Shown: positions 9,432-18,937, counted from the stretch's first letter. The stretch: 64,000 nucleotides of DNA from Cecembia lonarensis LW9 (GCF_000298295.1 NZ_AMGM01000002.1:62001-126000), one strand, 5' to 3'. Numbers and translations: made by a program. Notes: generated from the letters alone by a model not told the origin.

Positions 9432-10638
9432 TCATTTTCAGCTGGGATAGTAGGACATCGGTAAATTCTATCCACTTCTCCCTCCATCTGATTTTTTTAA
9501 AAACGATTTCTTTGTAGTCATTCCTTTCATAAAGAATACCCAAGTGATCGTCATCCAATTTTACCAGGTCACTATACGCAGTCCAGGAGGGTTTGGAAGG
9601 GTCATCAGATTTATCGACCAAGATGGATTTCGTCCAGGTTTTCCCTTCATCCCAACTGATTTTTATGGTCAGGTTGTCTCTTTTTTGTGGATCAGAGGCG
9701 TTGGAATGGGCAAGGATTTTTTTACCTTCTGATTCCCCTATATCCAAAATTGATCCCTGGCAAACAGGATCTGGAAGTTGGGGCTCAAAGTAAAACTCCT
9801 CCCAGCTTTCTCCTCCATCATTTGAAAATGCTAAAATCCTCTGTCGGATGTCACCCCTTTGGTTTCGGATACTCATGATCATCCTGCCATTGGACAATTC
9901 AGCGGCGATGGCTTCGTTGGAGCCTGGGATGGGAATAGAAGGGGACAACTGAAATGTTTTGCCGTGATCATCTGTAAAAAATCCATGTGCTTGATAGTCT
10001 GTGAACTCATCTTGTGGAGGCCCTTGGGAATGGTTGGCGGCTACATATATTCTGCCTTTAAAGGGCCCCTCTTGAAATTGAAAAGCATGTCCTGGCGTAT
10101 TAGCATAATGCCTCCAATCTTCTGGATTGTTGTAAATGGAGTTAAATTCAGGGTTATTGACTTTATGGACCTGATTGGTAATGTTGACAGGCACTTCCCA
10201 GCTTTCTCCCATATCGGTTGAACGTGTGTACCATACTTCTCTTACCCCTTCATTGAGCCGGATATTGTATTCGTGGTGATTTCCGGTATTAAAAAAAACA
10301 TAAATTACTCCTTCTGGGTATTTTGGGTCAAACCTATCCACCACTGGTGCCGGATTTCCAGCCTGATAGACCCCATGATCTACCAAAATTTTCAAGGGGC
10401 TCCAGGTTTTTCCCTTATCCCCACTCTTTTTCATCACAAGGTTGATATCGCCATAATCATTGCTTCCATGCACTCTCCCCTCGGCAATCGCCAGCAATTC
10501 TGAGTTTGGTAAGGAAATGATGGCCGGAATTCTATAAATGGCATGTCCTTCTTTTTCTGCCTCAAACACGGTGTTTTCTTGCCCGAAAGCTTGAAAAATA
10601 CAGAAGCCCCAAAGGAGGATAGGGATAATAGGTTTCAT
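9382..10638 (-). CDS. Exo-alpha-sialidase (GH33-like)
   Basis: A 418-residue secreted neuraminidase-type beta-propeller. I use the Met at 10638 because it directly begins a signal peptide (MKPIIPILLWGFCIFQAFGQ); an upstream in-frame ATG at 10692 would put 18 extra residues before it. The arginine-triad motif YRIP (35-38, Arg36) is followed by Asp64 in the NDYGDIN block. Four Asp-boxes are visible: SGDKGKTW (72-79), STDMGESW, SNDGGESW and SWDEGKTW. It would release terminal sialic acid or a related sugar from glycans. It is the first gene of an operon with matB, madL, madM and a sulfatase; no sialic-acid catabolic genes (nanA, nanE) are seen nearby. Some members of this fold are trans-sialidases or act on other sugars, so substrate is moderately sure. 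Confidence 0.83.
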   Translation of the reverse strand: MKPIIPILLWGFCIFQAFGQENTVFEAEKEGHAIYRIPAIISLPNSELLAIAEGRVHGSNDYGDINLVMKKSGDKGKTWSPLKILVDHGVYQAGNPAPVVDRFDPKYPEGVIYVFFNTGNHHEYNIRLNEGVREVWYTRSTDMGESWEVPVNITNQVHKVNNPEFNSIYNNPEDWRHYANTPGHAFQFQEGPFKGRIYVAANHSQGPPQDEFTDYQAHGFFTDDHGKTFQLSPSIPIPGSNEAIAAELSNGRMIMSIRNQRGDIRQRILAFSNDGGESWEEFYFEPQLPDPVCQGSILDIGESEGKKILAHSNASDPQKRDNLTIKISWDEGKTWTKSILVDKSDDPSKPSWTAYSDLVKLDDDHLGILYERNDYKEIVFKKIRWREKWIEFTDVLLSQLKMNETYVRINPKSRETFQ

Positions 10639-10775
10639 ATAGGATGATTTGGCGGTATGGAAGTTAAGATGCATAATGTTGCCATACAACATGAACCATG
10701 ATATTTTAATCGAAATGCGAAATTTGATTGTTATATCAAGGCCTTCAAAAAGCCTGTATGAAACCTTAAGTGTAT

Positions 10776-12413
10776 TTATGCTTTCTGTATCGGAAGTCCA
10801 TAGTCATTGTCCAAGAGGATAGCGTCCAAATCCTCACCAGGTAAAGCGATGATGATTTCTTTTTCCTCATCCCATTCTACTTTTCTTCCAATTTTGTAAG
10901 AAAGCCCGGCCATATGCGCGGCTATGGCCTCTTCAAAACCTTCTTGAACGCCACAACTTGGTTCTCCTCCGTTGCGGATACAGCTTAACCATTCCCTGAT
11001 ATGAAGGAAAGTGGAATCTACTCTTTTGCCATCTCTATAGGTCCAAAGCAAGCCTTTATCCGCAAAGTATTTGGCCGTAGCTGAGGTGACAGCATCTACG
11101 CCACTGGCACTGGGGTCGTATTGGAAAATAGGTACAGTAGGATCAATTCTTCCCTCTTGAATCAGGTCTTTGTATTTAGTGGACCTTGGGTCTGCATAAA
11201 TGGTCAGTGTATTGCCCAATTCCATACTGGCATCATGGCCCATCAAGACGGTGCCTCTTTCAAACTGATTTCCCAAAGTGGCACTGTACACCAGAGTCAT
11301 TCCTTTTTCTTTTCCTTCCCTTTGTGTTCCCCCTGTGGTAAATTCCGGGAATTCCATGTTGACATGCATGACATCAGGAACGTTTCGTCCATCTCTATGG
11401 GTATAGATGCCACCCGATGCAGTGACATATTTGGGGATACCCATTTTTAAGATGCAATTGATCCGGTCATAATCATGGGTCAATAAGTCTCCGGACAAAC
11501 CTGATCCATATGCCCACCATTTTCTCCACCTGAAGAAATGCTCTGTATTGAAAGGGACCTGAGGGGCCGTCCCCAAAAAGGCATTCCAATCTATGGTCTC
11601 AGGAGATGCTTCCGAATGAATTTCATATTGCCAGGCTCCATTATCGTCATTCCTGTTGGTGGTGGTCATGATTAAGGACACATGACCGAGGGTATTTTTG
11701 GCCAAGGCATCCATGGCAGTCAGGAAGCTTTGGGTTTGCCGGTGCTGATGGCCTACAGCAAATACTGCTTTAGGATTCTTTCTACAGGCTTCCCTTAGCT
11801 CATATGTTTCCTGAACAGTATGGGTCATTGGTTTTTCCAAATAGACATGAATGCCGGCCTCTATGGCTGCTTTGGCCATGGGGGCATGCCAATGGTCAGG
11901 AGTGGCAATGATAACTGCATCCACCTCTCCGCTGTGGATCAGTTCCAGGTAATTGTCAAACCGCTTGCAGGTATTTCCATTGACATTAAAGGACCGGAGC
12001 GCTTTTTCTGCCCTGATATCAAAAATATCACAGATGGCGCTTAGCTTTACATTCAAACTTTCTTGGGATTTGAAATCCGCCAGCCTTTTATCATTAGGAT
12101 TATTGGCTGCAGAACTTGCCATTTCTTCCAGCCATTCATTGGTTGCAAAACCCAAAGAACGCATCAATTGCTCTCCCCTGATACCAAACCCGATCAACCC
12201 TATCCTTAGCGGATCACCACTCATGGGGCCACTTTCAGGCGGTGGGGTAGCTTTGATGTTGAGTTTTTCCAAAAGAAAATCCCTTTCCAATTTGGCTTTT
12301 TTGTTTTGGTCAATTCCGGCAAACCACACCGCCCCCAATATGGGGATGCCTCCAAGACTCTTGAGCAAATCCCTTCTCGAAAATCCTTTAAATAGTTTTT
12401 TATCTTCCGCCAT
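10776..12413 (-). CDS. Tat-exported Gfo/Idh/MocA family oxidoreductase
   Basis: A 545-residue NAD(P)-dependent sugar oxidoreductase-like protein. The N-terminus carries a twin-arginine signal (SRRDLLKSLGG) followed by a hydrophobic stretch, so it is exported folded with its cofactor. The Rossmann motif is GLIGFGIRGEQL, and the typical active-site E-K-P is in VYLEKPMTHTVQE, followed by GHQHRQT. At 545 residues it is longer than the usual 350-450, with an insertion between the nucleotide domain and the first helix. It lies 12 bp downstream of a DoxX-like gene, with which it forms an operon. It probably modifies a sugar in the periplasm; the actual substrate is unknown. Confidence 0.86.
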   Translation of the reverse strand: MAEDKKLFKGFSRRDLLKSLGGIPILGAVWFAGIDQNKKAKLERDFLLEKLNIKATPPPESGPMSGDPLRIGLIGFGIRGEQLMRSLGFATNEWLEEMASSAANNPNDKRLADFKSQESLNVKLSAICDIFDIRAEKALRSFNVNGNTCKRFDNYLELIHSGEVDAVIIATPDHWHAPMAKAAIEAGIHVYLEKPMTHTVQETYELREACRKNPKAVFAVGHQHRQTQSFLTAMDALAKNTLGHVSLIMTTTNRNDDNGAWQYEIHSEASPETIDWNAFLGTAPQVPFNTEHFFRWRKWWAYGSGLSGDLLTHDYDRINCILKMGIPKYVTASGGIYTHRDGRNVPDVMHVNMEFPEFTTGGTQREGKEKGMTLVYSATLGNQFERGTVLMGHDASMELGNTLTIYADPRSTKYKDLIQEGRIDPTVPIFQYDPSASGVDAVTSATAKYFADKGLLWTYRDGKRVDSTFLHIREWLSCIRNGGEPSCGVQEGFEEAIAAHMAGLSYKIGRKVEWDEEKEIIIALPGEDLDAILLDNDYGLPIQKA

Positions 12414-12425
12414 GGTCTTTAGGGT

Positions 12426-12914
12426 TTAGGTAGTGGATGGTTTGATTTCTTTTTTCGCAAATAGCCGCTCCAGCCCAAAAGAGGTGGAAGTGGGAAAGAG
12501 GAAGATGACCAATAAGGCAGCCGCTTCTATCAGGTTTTTATTCACAATCCAATAGCTTCCTTCAGTCAGTCCTTGGGGATAACCGGGAAATGGGGGATGG
12601 GCCAGGTAGTACATCATCAAAAGGCCTATTCCCAGTATACTGGCAAGTCTCGTTTTAAATCCCAGGATAAGCCCTGCTCCAATGAGTAAAAGGGCGGCGA
12701 TATTCAGGGTGTCAACAATGGATATCATAGATTCGCTGGCTAGCCAACTGAAAAATGATTCCATATATGTGGCACTTAGCAAATACCCCTTGGCAGACCA
12801 AGAAGGGCTGTACAGCTTAATTACACCTTCGTATAAAAAATGCCAACCTACAAACAGGCGTAAAATCACAAGTGCAAAGGTCTGTACCTTAGATAGTTTT
12901 TCGTTCTGGTTCAT
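12426..12914 (-). CDS. DoxX-family membrane protein
   Basis: A 162-residue inner-membrane protein with four predicted transmembrane helices. The first block LRLFVGWHFLYEGVIKLY is typical of DoxX/DoxD (quinol oxidase subunit-like) proteins. It is immediately upstream of the Tat-exported oxidoreductase, a pairing that recurs in Bacteroidota and suggests the DoxX protein passes electrons from the exported enzyme to the quinone pool. That role is inference from context; the family itself is clear. Confidence 0.83.
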   Translation of the reverse strand: MNQNEKLSKVQTFALVILRLFVGWHFLYEGVIKLYSPSWSAKGYLLSATYMESFFSWLASESMISIVDTLNIAALLLIGAGLILGFKTRLASILGIGLLMMYYLAHPPFPGYPQGLTEGSYWIVNKNLIEAAALLVIFLFPTSTSFGLERLFAKKEIKPSTT

Positions 12915-13027
12915 CCGTTTATGATTTTATAAGGAGACGATATTACAGGCTTTTACCTTTAAAAACCATGACGAATGTCAGTCAAAAAGCTGATTATCAA
13001 TTTTGTTGAAGCGAATTGATCACAGTA

Positions 13028-14185
13028 TTATTTATTTTTTGTCTTTTTGGATAGCCAATGATAACCTACCAAAAGGAGAATAGCTTGAATGAAAAATGCC
13101 AAGCTTATGAGTTCTAAACTGTAATATCTGGATAAAAAACCTGAAATGGCAGGCAAAACTGCACCACCAATCATAGCTGCAGATACCTGAAAGCCAATGA
13201 TTGCCCCAGCTTCCTTTGAATAAAACATGTTAGGCACTGAAGCAATCATTGAAGGAAATATTGGGGCACAGCTCAACCCAATAAGCAAAACCGAAGCAAA
13301 ACTTGAGAGGTAATGAAAGTCCAGATAAAAGATGAAGGTTCCCAAAATCAAACCTGAGGCTGCCATATAGATAACCTTGTGGGTGCTGGTTTTTTTTAGG
13401 ATAAAGCCAAACAAAATTCTTCCTATTGTTAGACTTCCCCAATAGGCGCTGACCCAAAACCCCCCATTGGCCTCACTGATATCCCTGGATTTGATCAATA
13501 TGCTATAAAGCCATTGTCCTATACCAATTTCTGTACCTGTGTATATAAAAAAAACCATGATACTTATCCAGACTGATGTTTGTTTTAAGACCTCTTTGTA
13601 GGAGGCATTTGGCCCGCTATTTTCTGATTTGTCCTGATGCTGCCAAAGCTTGGAGGTACTAAAAAATAAAATACCTAATAGTACCTGAACAGAGCCCACT
13701 GTCCAATACCCTGCTTTCCAGGTTTCTCCCTGAATGATAAATGCAGTCAATATCAATGGCCCTGATGTAGCCCCAATTCCATAAAAAGCGTGTAACCAAT
13801 TCACTACACTGGCACTAAAGTTAGCTGAGGCAAAGACATTGATAGATGTGTCAATGGCTCCACCACCTGCACCCAGGAAATAGGCTGCAATGATCAATAA
13901 AAACCAATGTTCGATCAAAGCAAAAGCAAACAAACTGCTTCCTGTCAAAAAGCAACTGAGCGTCAAAAGCATTCCTAAGGAAACTTTTTCCATGATCTTG
14001 CTATTACTCAAACTACTGCTCAGGTAACCGGCTACAAAACTGACCAAAAGCACCCCCAGTTGGTCCAGGGGAACCTGCAAACGCTCACTGATGAACGGCC
14101 AAGCTACCCCCAAAAGACCGTCAGGAAGTCCAAGACTGATGAATGCTAAAAAAGAGATGAAGATGAGAATTTTTTTATTGCTCAT
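13028..14185 (-). CDS. MFS transporter
   Basis: A 385-residue protein with about twelve hydrophobic segments and Major Facilitator features: GLPDGLLGVAWPFISERLQ in helix 1, GAGGGAIDTSINVFAS in helix 4 and HAFYGIGATSGPL in helix 5. It looks most like the sugar/FucP-like and BbmA-like MFS branch. It is a single-gene unit divergent from the Crp/Fnr gene with a 231-bp gap. The substrate is not predictable; a monosaccharide released by the neighbouring glycan-degrading enzymes is plausible. Confidence 0.82.
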   Translation of the reverse strand: MSNKKILIFISFLAFISLGLPDGLLGVAWPFISERLQVPLDQLGVLLVSFVAGYLSSSLSNSKIMEKVSLGMLLTLSCFLTGSSLFAFALIEHWFLLIIAAYFLGAGGGAIDTSINVFASANFSASVVNWLHAFYGIGATSGPLILTAFIIQGETWKAGYWTVGSVQVLLGILFFSTSKLWQHQDKSENSGPNASYKEVLKQTSVWISIMVFFIYTGTEIGIGQWLYSILIKSRDISEANGGFWVSAYWGSLTIGRILFGFILKKTSTHKVIYMAASGLILGTFIFYLDFHYLSSFASVLLIGLSCAPIFPSMIASVPNMFYSKEAGAIIGFQVSAAMIGGAVLPAISGFLSRYYSLELISLAFFIQAILLLVGYHWLSKKTKNK

Positions 14186-14416
14186 GGCCGGACTTTGGTA
14201 TAGGGGTTAGTCCAAAAATAAATAGCGTGAAGCAATATTTTTTAATAAGGATGAATTTCTTTGGCGATTGTCAAGGCTCAGCAACTGCTTATAAATATTT
14301 TTTCATTGGATAAGGGTTTAATTTTTTCTTTTTAGGGAATCTCAATGGAGATTTAGGGGTTTAAAAGTATCTTTTGAAAAAATTGATGTCATTTGGATAA
14401 GCATTGAAGTAAAACT

Positions 14417-15064
14417 ATGATGGGAGCTCATGGAGATTTGAAAAAATTAATCAAGGAAAATTTCCCCGATTTTGAAAATGAATTGGTTAATGAAATTAGT
14501 AAAGAGGGTGAGTTGGTGCTCTTTCCTGCTGATGATTTAATCATGGATATTGGTCAAAAAGTGGAACAAATTCCACTTATCGTCAAAGGGATAGTAAAGG
14601 TTTTTAGAGAGGACGAAGAAGACAATGAAATTTTCCTCTATTACCTGAACCCCGGAGAAGCCTGTGCAATTACCTTGATCTGTTCGGCAAGAGAAGGCTT
14701 TTCCAAAATCAAGGCCATCCCTATGGAAGATACCACGGCTGTTGTGCTGCCCATCAGTAAACTCGATGAGTGGATGCCCAAATATCAGTCCTGGTACTTT
14801 TTTGTCATGGATAGTTACCAAGATAGGTTTGAAGAATTGCTCAAAGTAGTGGACGCCATTGCTTTTCGTCAAATGGATGAGCGTTTGATTGAATACTTGG
14901 AAAAAACAGCTGTTGCCAGCCAGTCAAGGCTCATTAAAGAAACCCAAAGTCAAATTGCGCTTGAATTAAATTCCAGCCGTGAAGTAATAGGAAGATTACT
15001 GAAAAAAATGGAGCAGCAAGGCAGGGTCAAGGTGAGTAGAAACCAAATAGAGTTGCTAAAATGA
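14417..15064 (+). CDS. Crp/Fnr-family transcriptional regulator
   Basis: A 215-residue regulator. The N-terminal cyclic-nucleotide-binding-like beta-roll (about 15-130) contains PLIVKGIVKVFRED and FLYYLNPGEACAITL. The C-terminal winged helix (about 150-213) contains QSQIALELNSSREVIGRLLKKMEQQG, the Crp-type recognition helix. The Cys-containing CAITL...C segment recalls the Bacteroidota group that senses redox or NO, but a cofactor cannot be inferred. It converges with a peroxiredoxin gene, which makes a redox-related regulon conceivable. Met2 is an alternative start. Confidence 0.88.
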   Translation: MMGAHGDLKKLIKENFPDFENELVNEISKEGELVLFPADDLIMDIGQKVEQIPLIVKGIVKVFREDEEDNEIFLYYLNPGEACAITLICSAREGFSKIKAIPMEDTTAVVLPISKLDEWMPKYQSWYFFVMDSYQDRFEELLKVVDAIAFRQMDERLIEYLEKTAVASQSRLIKETQSQIALELNSSREVIGRLLKKMEQQGRVKVSRNQIELLK

Positions 15065-15165
15065 TTTTTTCATAAGTAAATTTTTTATGCTTACTTCAGT
15101 AAAATCAAATATCCATCATGCTTGCTTTTCTTGAGGTTTTCAAAAGAAATGGAGTCTAATCAAAA

Positions 15166-15198
15166 AAATAAGCCTGTCCAATTTGGTCAGGCTTATTT
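15166..15198. terminator. Bidirectional Rho-independent terminator
   Basis: A perfect 11-bp stem AAATAAGCCTG / CAGGCTTATTT (15166-15176 with 15188-15198) encloses a loop that itself contains CCAA/TTGG. It has an A tract on one side and T-rich DNA on the other. It sits between the convergent Crp/Fnr and peroxiredoxin genes and can serve both. Confidence 0.8.
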
Positions 15199-15220
15199 AA
15201 TTTTAACATTCAACCTTTAT

Positions 15221-15871
15221 TTAAATATCCTTTTTAGCAAGGTAAAAGTCTACCATTTCATACTCACTGGCTTCCCTCTCCTGCATTTCTGCCACCGTTT
15301 TTGGTGGAGGAACGATGACTTTTTCTCCTGGAGTCCAGTTCAGCGGCATGGCCACTTTATGTTTATCCGCAGTCTGTAGTGCAATTAAGGACCTTTTGAT
15401 TTCGTCCATGTTTCTTCCCACGTTCAGTGGATAGTACATGATCAACCTGATCTTGCCGTTAGGATCAATGAAGAATACGGCTCTTACTGCTGCTGTCTCA
15501 CTTTCTCCCGGCTGTAACATGCCGTATAACTTAGAAACCTTCATGTCGATATCTGCGACGATAGGGAATTCAAATAAAACGCCGGTATTTTTCTTCACAT
15601 TATTGACCCAAGCAATGTGGGAGTGGATAGAATCGATGCTCAATCCGACCAACTTGGTATTGTGTTCGTCGAAGAACTTTTGATCCAGCGCAAAACCACT
15701 CATTTCTGTGGTACATACCGGGGTAAAGTCAGCAGGGTGGGAGAAGAAGATGGTCCAGCTTCCCTTGATGTGTTCTGAAAACTGCATAGGACCTGTGGTG
15801 GTCATGGCTTTGAAATCAGGTGCTTGATCACCGATTCTTGGCATAGTGATTATTTCTTGTTGCTCGCTCAT
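15221..15871 (-). CDS. 1-Cys peroxiredoxin (Prx6 type)
   Basis: A 216-residue cytoplasmic thiol peroxidase that reduces H2O2 and organic hydroperoxides. The peroxidatic motif is P-A-D-F-T-P-V-C-T, and this Cys is the only cysteine in the protein, so it is of the 1-Cys class needing an external reductant. The C-terminal extension of Prx6/AhpC-TSA type is present (GEKVIVPPPKT). I chose the Met at 15871 (MSEQQEIITMPRIG) over an in-frame Met 17 codons upstream because the protein then has the normal family length and starts just before the conserved IGDQAPDF. It shares a terminator with the convergent Crp/Fnr gene. Confidence 0.88.
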   Translation of the reverse strand: MSEQQEIITMPRIGDQAPDFKAMTTTGPMQFSEHIKGSWTIFFSHPADFTPVCTTEMSGFALDQKFFDEHNTKLVGLSIDSIHSHIAWVNNVKKNTGVLFEFPIVADIDMKVSKLYGMLQPGESETAAVRAVFFIDPNGKIRLIMYYPLNVGRNMDEIKRSLIALQTADKHKVAMPLNWTPGEKVIVPPPKTVAEMQEREASEYEMVDFYLAKKDI

Positions 15872-15922
15872 TATGAATTGTTTTTTGGTTTTTGAATCAT
15901 TTGATATTTCAAAGGTCGTCAA

Positions 15923-16553
15923 AACCTTAAACTTTGACTGAGACCTAAGTCACTATAGAAGGATAAAAATGATAGAAAAAATCTATGATGCATAGGTGAG
16001 AAATAAGATACAAGACATAAGACAAAGAATTAAGAATCAAGAGACAAGACACAAGAGGCAAGAATCAATTGAGATTTCGGAAGGTGGATTTCAGGAAGGA
16101 AAAAGAAATGATACTTATTGAAGCTTCATCCCTCTCTACCACAGGGGGACATTTGTGGCGGATTTTTTTAACCACATAGGAGAAAATAGCACACATAGCT
16201 TCCCTGTATCAACCGGTTGATTTTAAAAATAAAGGTTTGCTGCTGCCCTGCTATGTTTTCTATGTTTCTATCCCGCATGCGGGACAAGTTGTGGCAAATA
16301 AAAAAGGATTTTTGTGGAGGTTCAGGTTGTTTTTTGGACAACATAGTAACATAGCCAACATAGTTAGGCTGTCGTTGCCGTGGTTTTTGGTATTGGAACG
16401 GCCTGGCTCTGATGACCGTATTATGTGCCGGATTTTTTCAACCCCAAACATAGTATACATAGTTTTCCAAGAGCCAACTGTCTGGTTATAAAAAGGCTTG
16501 GTGTCGCCAATTTAACCCCAATGCATGGGACAAGTTGTTTTATAGGTCACTTT
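15923..16553. other. Non-coding intergenic stretch with degenerate repeats
   Basis: No credible gene. 16010-16060 is low-complexity AAGA(C/T)A(C/T)AAGA-type DNA that mirrors 2630-2690. A perfect 14-bp palindrome TCCCGCATGCGGGA lies at 16271-16284. The motif GCATG(CG)GGACAAGTTGT occurs at 16276-16292 and again near 16523-16537. Short ACATAG repeats occur at 16340-16365. It reads like accumulated remnants rather than a gene. Confidence 0.55.
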
Positions 16554-16834
16554 CCCAATTAGGGCTTGCTGAAAAAGTCTCAGGTATGCCAGCTTCAAAG
16601 CGGGCGAATGAAGATGTATGCTTATACTTCGAATGAGCCCAATGAAGAAGATGGTATGCCTGAGCCTAGCCTGAAAATTTCGAATTTTGAAATTTTCAAG
16701 TGCACGTAAATCAAACTGGATCATTTAATAAGTTTGCTCCTGCTTAAAAAGACAAGGCTTAATAAATGTGGTATTCATCAAAATTTAAAGAAATTATTCT
16801 CCAATTGGCGTTTTTTCAGCACGCCCCAATTAGG
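16554..16834. mobile_element. MITE-like or IS remnant with 10-bp target-site duplication
   Basis: The 10-mer CCCAATTAGG occurs at 16554-16563 and again at 16825-16834. Directly inside these are inverted ends, GCTTGCTGAAAAA at 16564-16576 and the reverse complement of GCGTGCTGAAAAA ending at 16824, identical at 12 of 13 positions. The 261-bp interior has no open frame for a transposase. A 10-bp duplication and ends of this type fit IS4-superfamily transposition, so it is either an internally deleted IS or a non-autonomous MITE. The family assignment is by resemblance only. Confidence 0.7.
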
Positions 16835-16967
16835 AGAAGGATCTCTTTTGCTTTAGGAGACCCTTCTTCCAAGCCATCGGGATCAGGGTGACGGTTACTC
16901 CTATCTGTCATTTGTAGGAAAAGAGGATTTACTTCTGATGTCTGGAATAATCAATACTTTAAAGTTA

Positions 16968-17945
16968 CTACCACTTCTCCAGGCCAACCAATTTTTTGCC
17001 TAATTCCGATAAAACCGCTGTATCATATTTGTTTTGTTCCCAATTTCTGGGATCACCGGGGAAGGCATAACCTGTTGGGGCAATTCGGTGTTTCCAGGAA
17101 TTGATTCGCCACTGTCTGAAGGCTTCATTATCTTCTTCTGCTGGCATCATGGAAATGTATTGGGCAATCCTGACTTTTTCGGAACGATTGGCCCTGATGC
17201 CATGAGGTAGGAGGCTGTTAAATATCAAAAGGTCTCCGGCTTCTAATTTCACTTTGACAATTTGATCTTCAAAAGCCGAGATATCAGGAATAAAACGATT
17301 CCTGTCAGCGGGTTGGGTCAGTTTCCAGGTATCGTATGTCCTGTAAAGTTCCGGGATACATTGAAAGCCCCCCATGTTTTCATCTGTTTGATCTGCAAGT
17401 GCCAGAACGCCTTGCACATTTTGAGGTTTTGTTTCTGGATCATAATCCCAATGGATAAAAGCTTTGTATTCATTTCCTGGCCGGATGGGGAAATTCAAAT
17501 TAGCCCGGTCTATGGTCACCCACAACTTCTCTTTTCCCCAAATGTCTACAAAGGCATCGTATACTTTGGGCATTTGTCTATTGTTCCATAAATGTTGGTT
17601 ATTGTACACTTCAACCATACCTGTCCCTACCAATTCTTTCATTTCCATATCATTGTATGGATTTTTATACCAGGTTGTGGGATCGTTTGGATTTTTGTCT
17701 TCAAACTCCCACAGGAAATCAGCAGTTAATTTCACTTGATCTTTGGGTACAGCATTTTTGATGACCACATAGCCATTATGGATCCAAAAATTCCAATCTT
17801 CTTCACTGAGTACCCTCAGTGGCTTTCCATTGGAACGGTTGTTTAACTTAAACTTACTGCTTGTGGCAGTACTTGGGTTACCGGGAATGTCTTTATGGTT
17901 TTTATTGGGGCTTTCCCTGTTTTCATAAGCTGCTTGCATGGTCAT
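16968..17945 (-). CDS. Phytanoyl-CoA dioxygenase (PhyH) family protein
   Basis: A 325-residue Fe(II)/2-oxoglutarate-dependent oxygenase-like protein. The iron-binding facial triad is visible as H165-x-D167 in FIHWDYDP and His248 in LLPHGIRANRS, with Arg residues just after it that fit 2-oxoglutarate binding. The first 45 residues are polar and low-complexity, with no signal peptide. It would hydroxylate a small molecule, but PhyH members act on many substrates. It lies 56 bp downstream of the EamA transporter gene on the same strand, so the two may be co-expressed. Confidence 0.85.
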   Translation of the reverse strand: MTMQAAYENRESPNKNHKDIPGNPSTATSSKFKLNNRSNGKPLRVLSEEDWNFWIHNGYVVIKNAVPKDQVKLTADFLWEFEDKNPNDPTTWYKNPYNDMEMKELVGTGMVEVYNNQHLWNNRQMPKVYDAFVDIWGKEKLWVTIDRANLNFPIRPGNEYKAFIHWDYDPETKPQNVQGVLALADQTDENMGGFQCIPELYRTYDTWKLTQPADRNRFIPDISAFEDQIVKVKLEAGDLLIFNSLLPHGIRANRSEKVRIAQYISMMPAEEDNEAFRQWRINSWKHRIAPTGYAFPGDPRNWEQNKYDTAVLSELGKKLVGLEKW

Positions 17946-18001
17946 TTTAGGTTTTGGGATTTTGACCTAATATAGTTAATAATCAGATGCTTGAAAAGTG
18001 A

Positions 18002-18937
18002 TCAGCGCAGTTTGACCATTTTCCGCAAAGCGGGAAGTTTGACCGGTCTTTTAGAGTAGGTTAGGATAGCGACCGTAATGATGATGAAAAAGGTTCCCAA
18101 CCAATCCATCCCAGTAAAGCTAATACCCAGCCACGCCACCGCTACCAAAGCAGCAGATAAAGGTTCAACAGAACATAATAAACTTGCGGTTTGGGCACCG
18201 ATAATATTTAGAGAGGCCAAAAAGATGGAAAATGGTACTACTGTACCCAAAATGATGATAAAGGCAAAGGCCAACCAGGATTCAATATCCCATTGCCCGG
18301 ACCAATAATAAGGAGCGCTGTATAAAAGGTAAGAAATTCCACCTATAAACATTCCCCAGCCAGTTACGGTAGGTGAGGAGAACCTTCTCAGCAGCTGTAC
18401 GGGCTGAATGGTATAAAAGGCGAGGGCGATGGCTGATAGAATTCCCCAAATCACAGCCATTTCTGAAATGACCAAACTGTCAAAGCTGCCATGGGTGACC
18501 AATAAAAAAGTTCCTAATAATGCCAGGCCTAGCGCAATATATTCTGATAGGCGAGGCCATCTTTTATTTTTGATGGCATAAAATGTGACCACAAACACAG
18601 GGCCGATGTACTGAAGCACAGTTGCCGTAGCTGCATTGGACAAACTGATGCTGTAAAAATAGGTATACTGTACGGCTACCATCCCTAAAATACTGAAGAG
18701 CAAAATTTCCAAAATATCCCTGCGTCTTTTCCAGATTTGAAAAGCGTCTGTGTTTTTTCTTGTCAAAGCAAAGAGCAGTAGAGCAGATCCAGCCACTACC
18801 ATACGCCAACATACCAGCCATCCAGGATCCACATCTTTTACTTCAAATAGAAACTGGGCACAAGTACCTGATATGCCCCAAAGAATGGCCGCTGACATGG
18901 CCATCATAAACCCATAAATTAGCGGTCGTTCTTTCAC
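18002..18937 (-). CDS. EamA/DMT-family transporter
   Basis: A 311-residue integral membrane protein with about ten hydrophobic helices arranged as two EamA repeats (about 10-145 and 160-295). Typical blocks are AAILWGISGTCAQFLF in helix 1, YIGPVFVVTFYAIKNKRWP at the end of the first repeat and SVEPLSAALVAVAWLG in the second. It is probably a metabolite exporter of the inner membrane. It sits between a PhyH gene and a sulfatase gene on the same strand, with 35 bp to the sulfatase gene. Substrate unknown. Confidence 0.85.
   Translation of the reverse strand: MKERPLIYGFMMAMSAAILWGISGTCAQFLFEVKDVDPGWLVCWRMVVAGSALLLFALTRKNTDAFQIWKRRRDILEILLFSILGMVAVQYTYFYSISLSNAATATVLQYIGPVFVVTFYAIKNKRWPRLSEYIALGLALLGTFLLVTHGSFDSLVISEMAVIWGILSAIALAFYTIQPVQLLRRFSSPTVTGWGMFIGGISYLLYSAPYYWSGQWDIESWLAFAFIIILGTVVPFSIFLASLNIIGAQTASLLCSVEPLSAALVAVAWLGISFTGMDWLGTFFIIITVAILTYSKRPVKLPALRKMVKLR

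Noticed and set aside
16237-16491. Open frame of 84 codons between peroxiredoxin and PhyH genes
   Set aside because: Runs through degenerate ACATAG repeats and a palindrome; no start context or family features.
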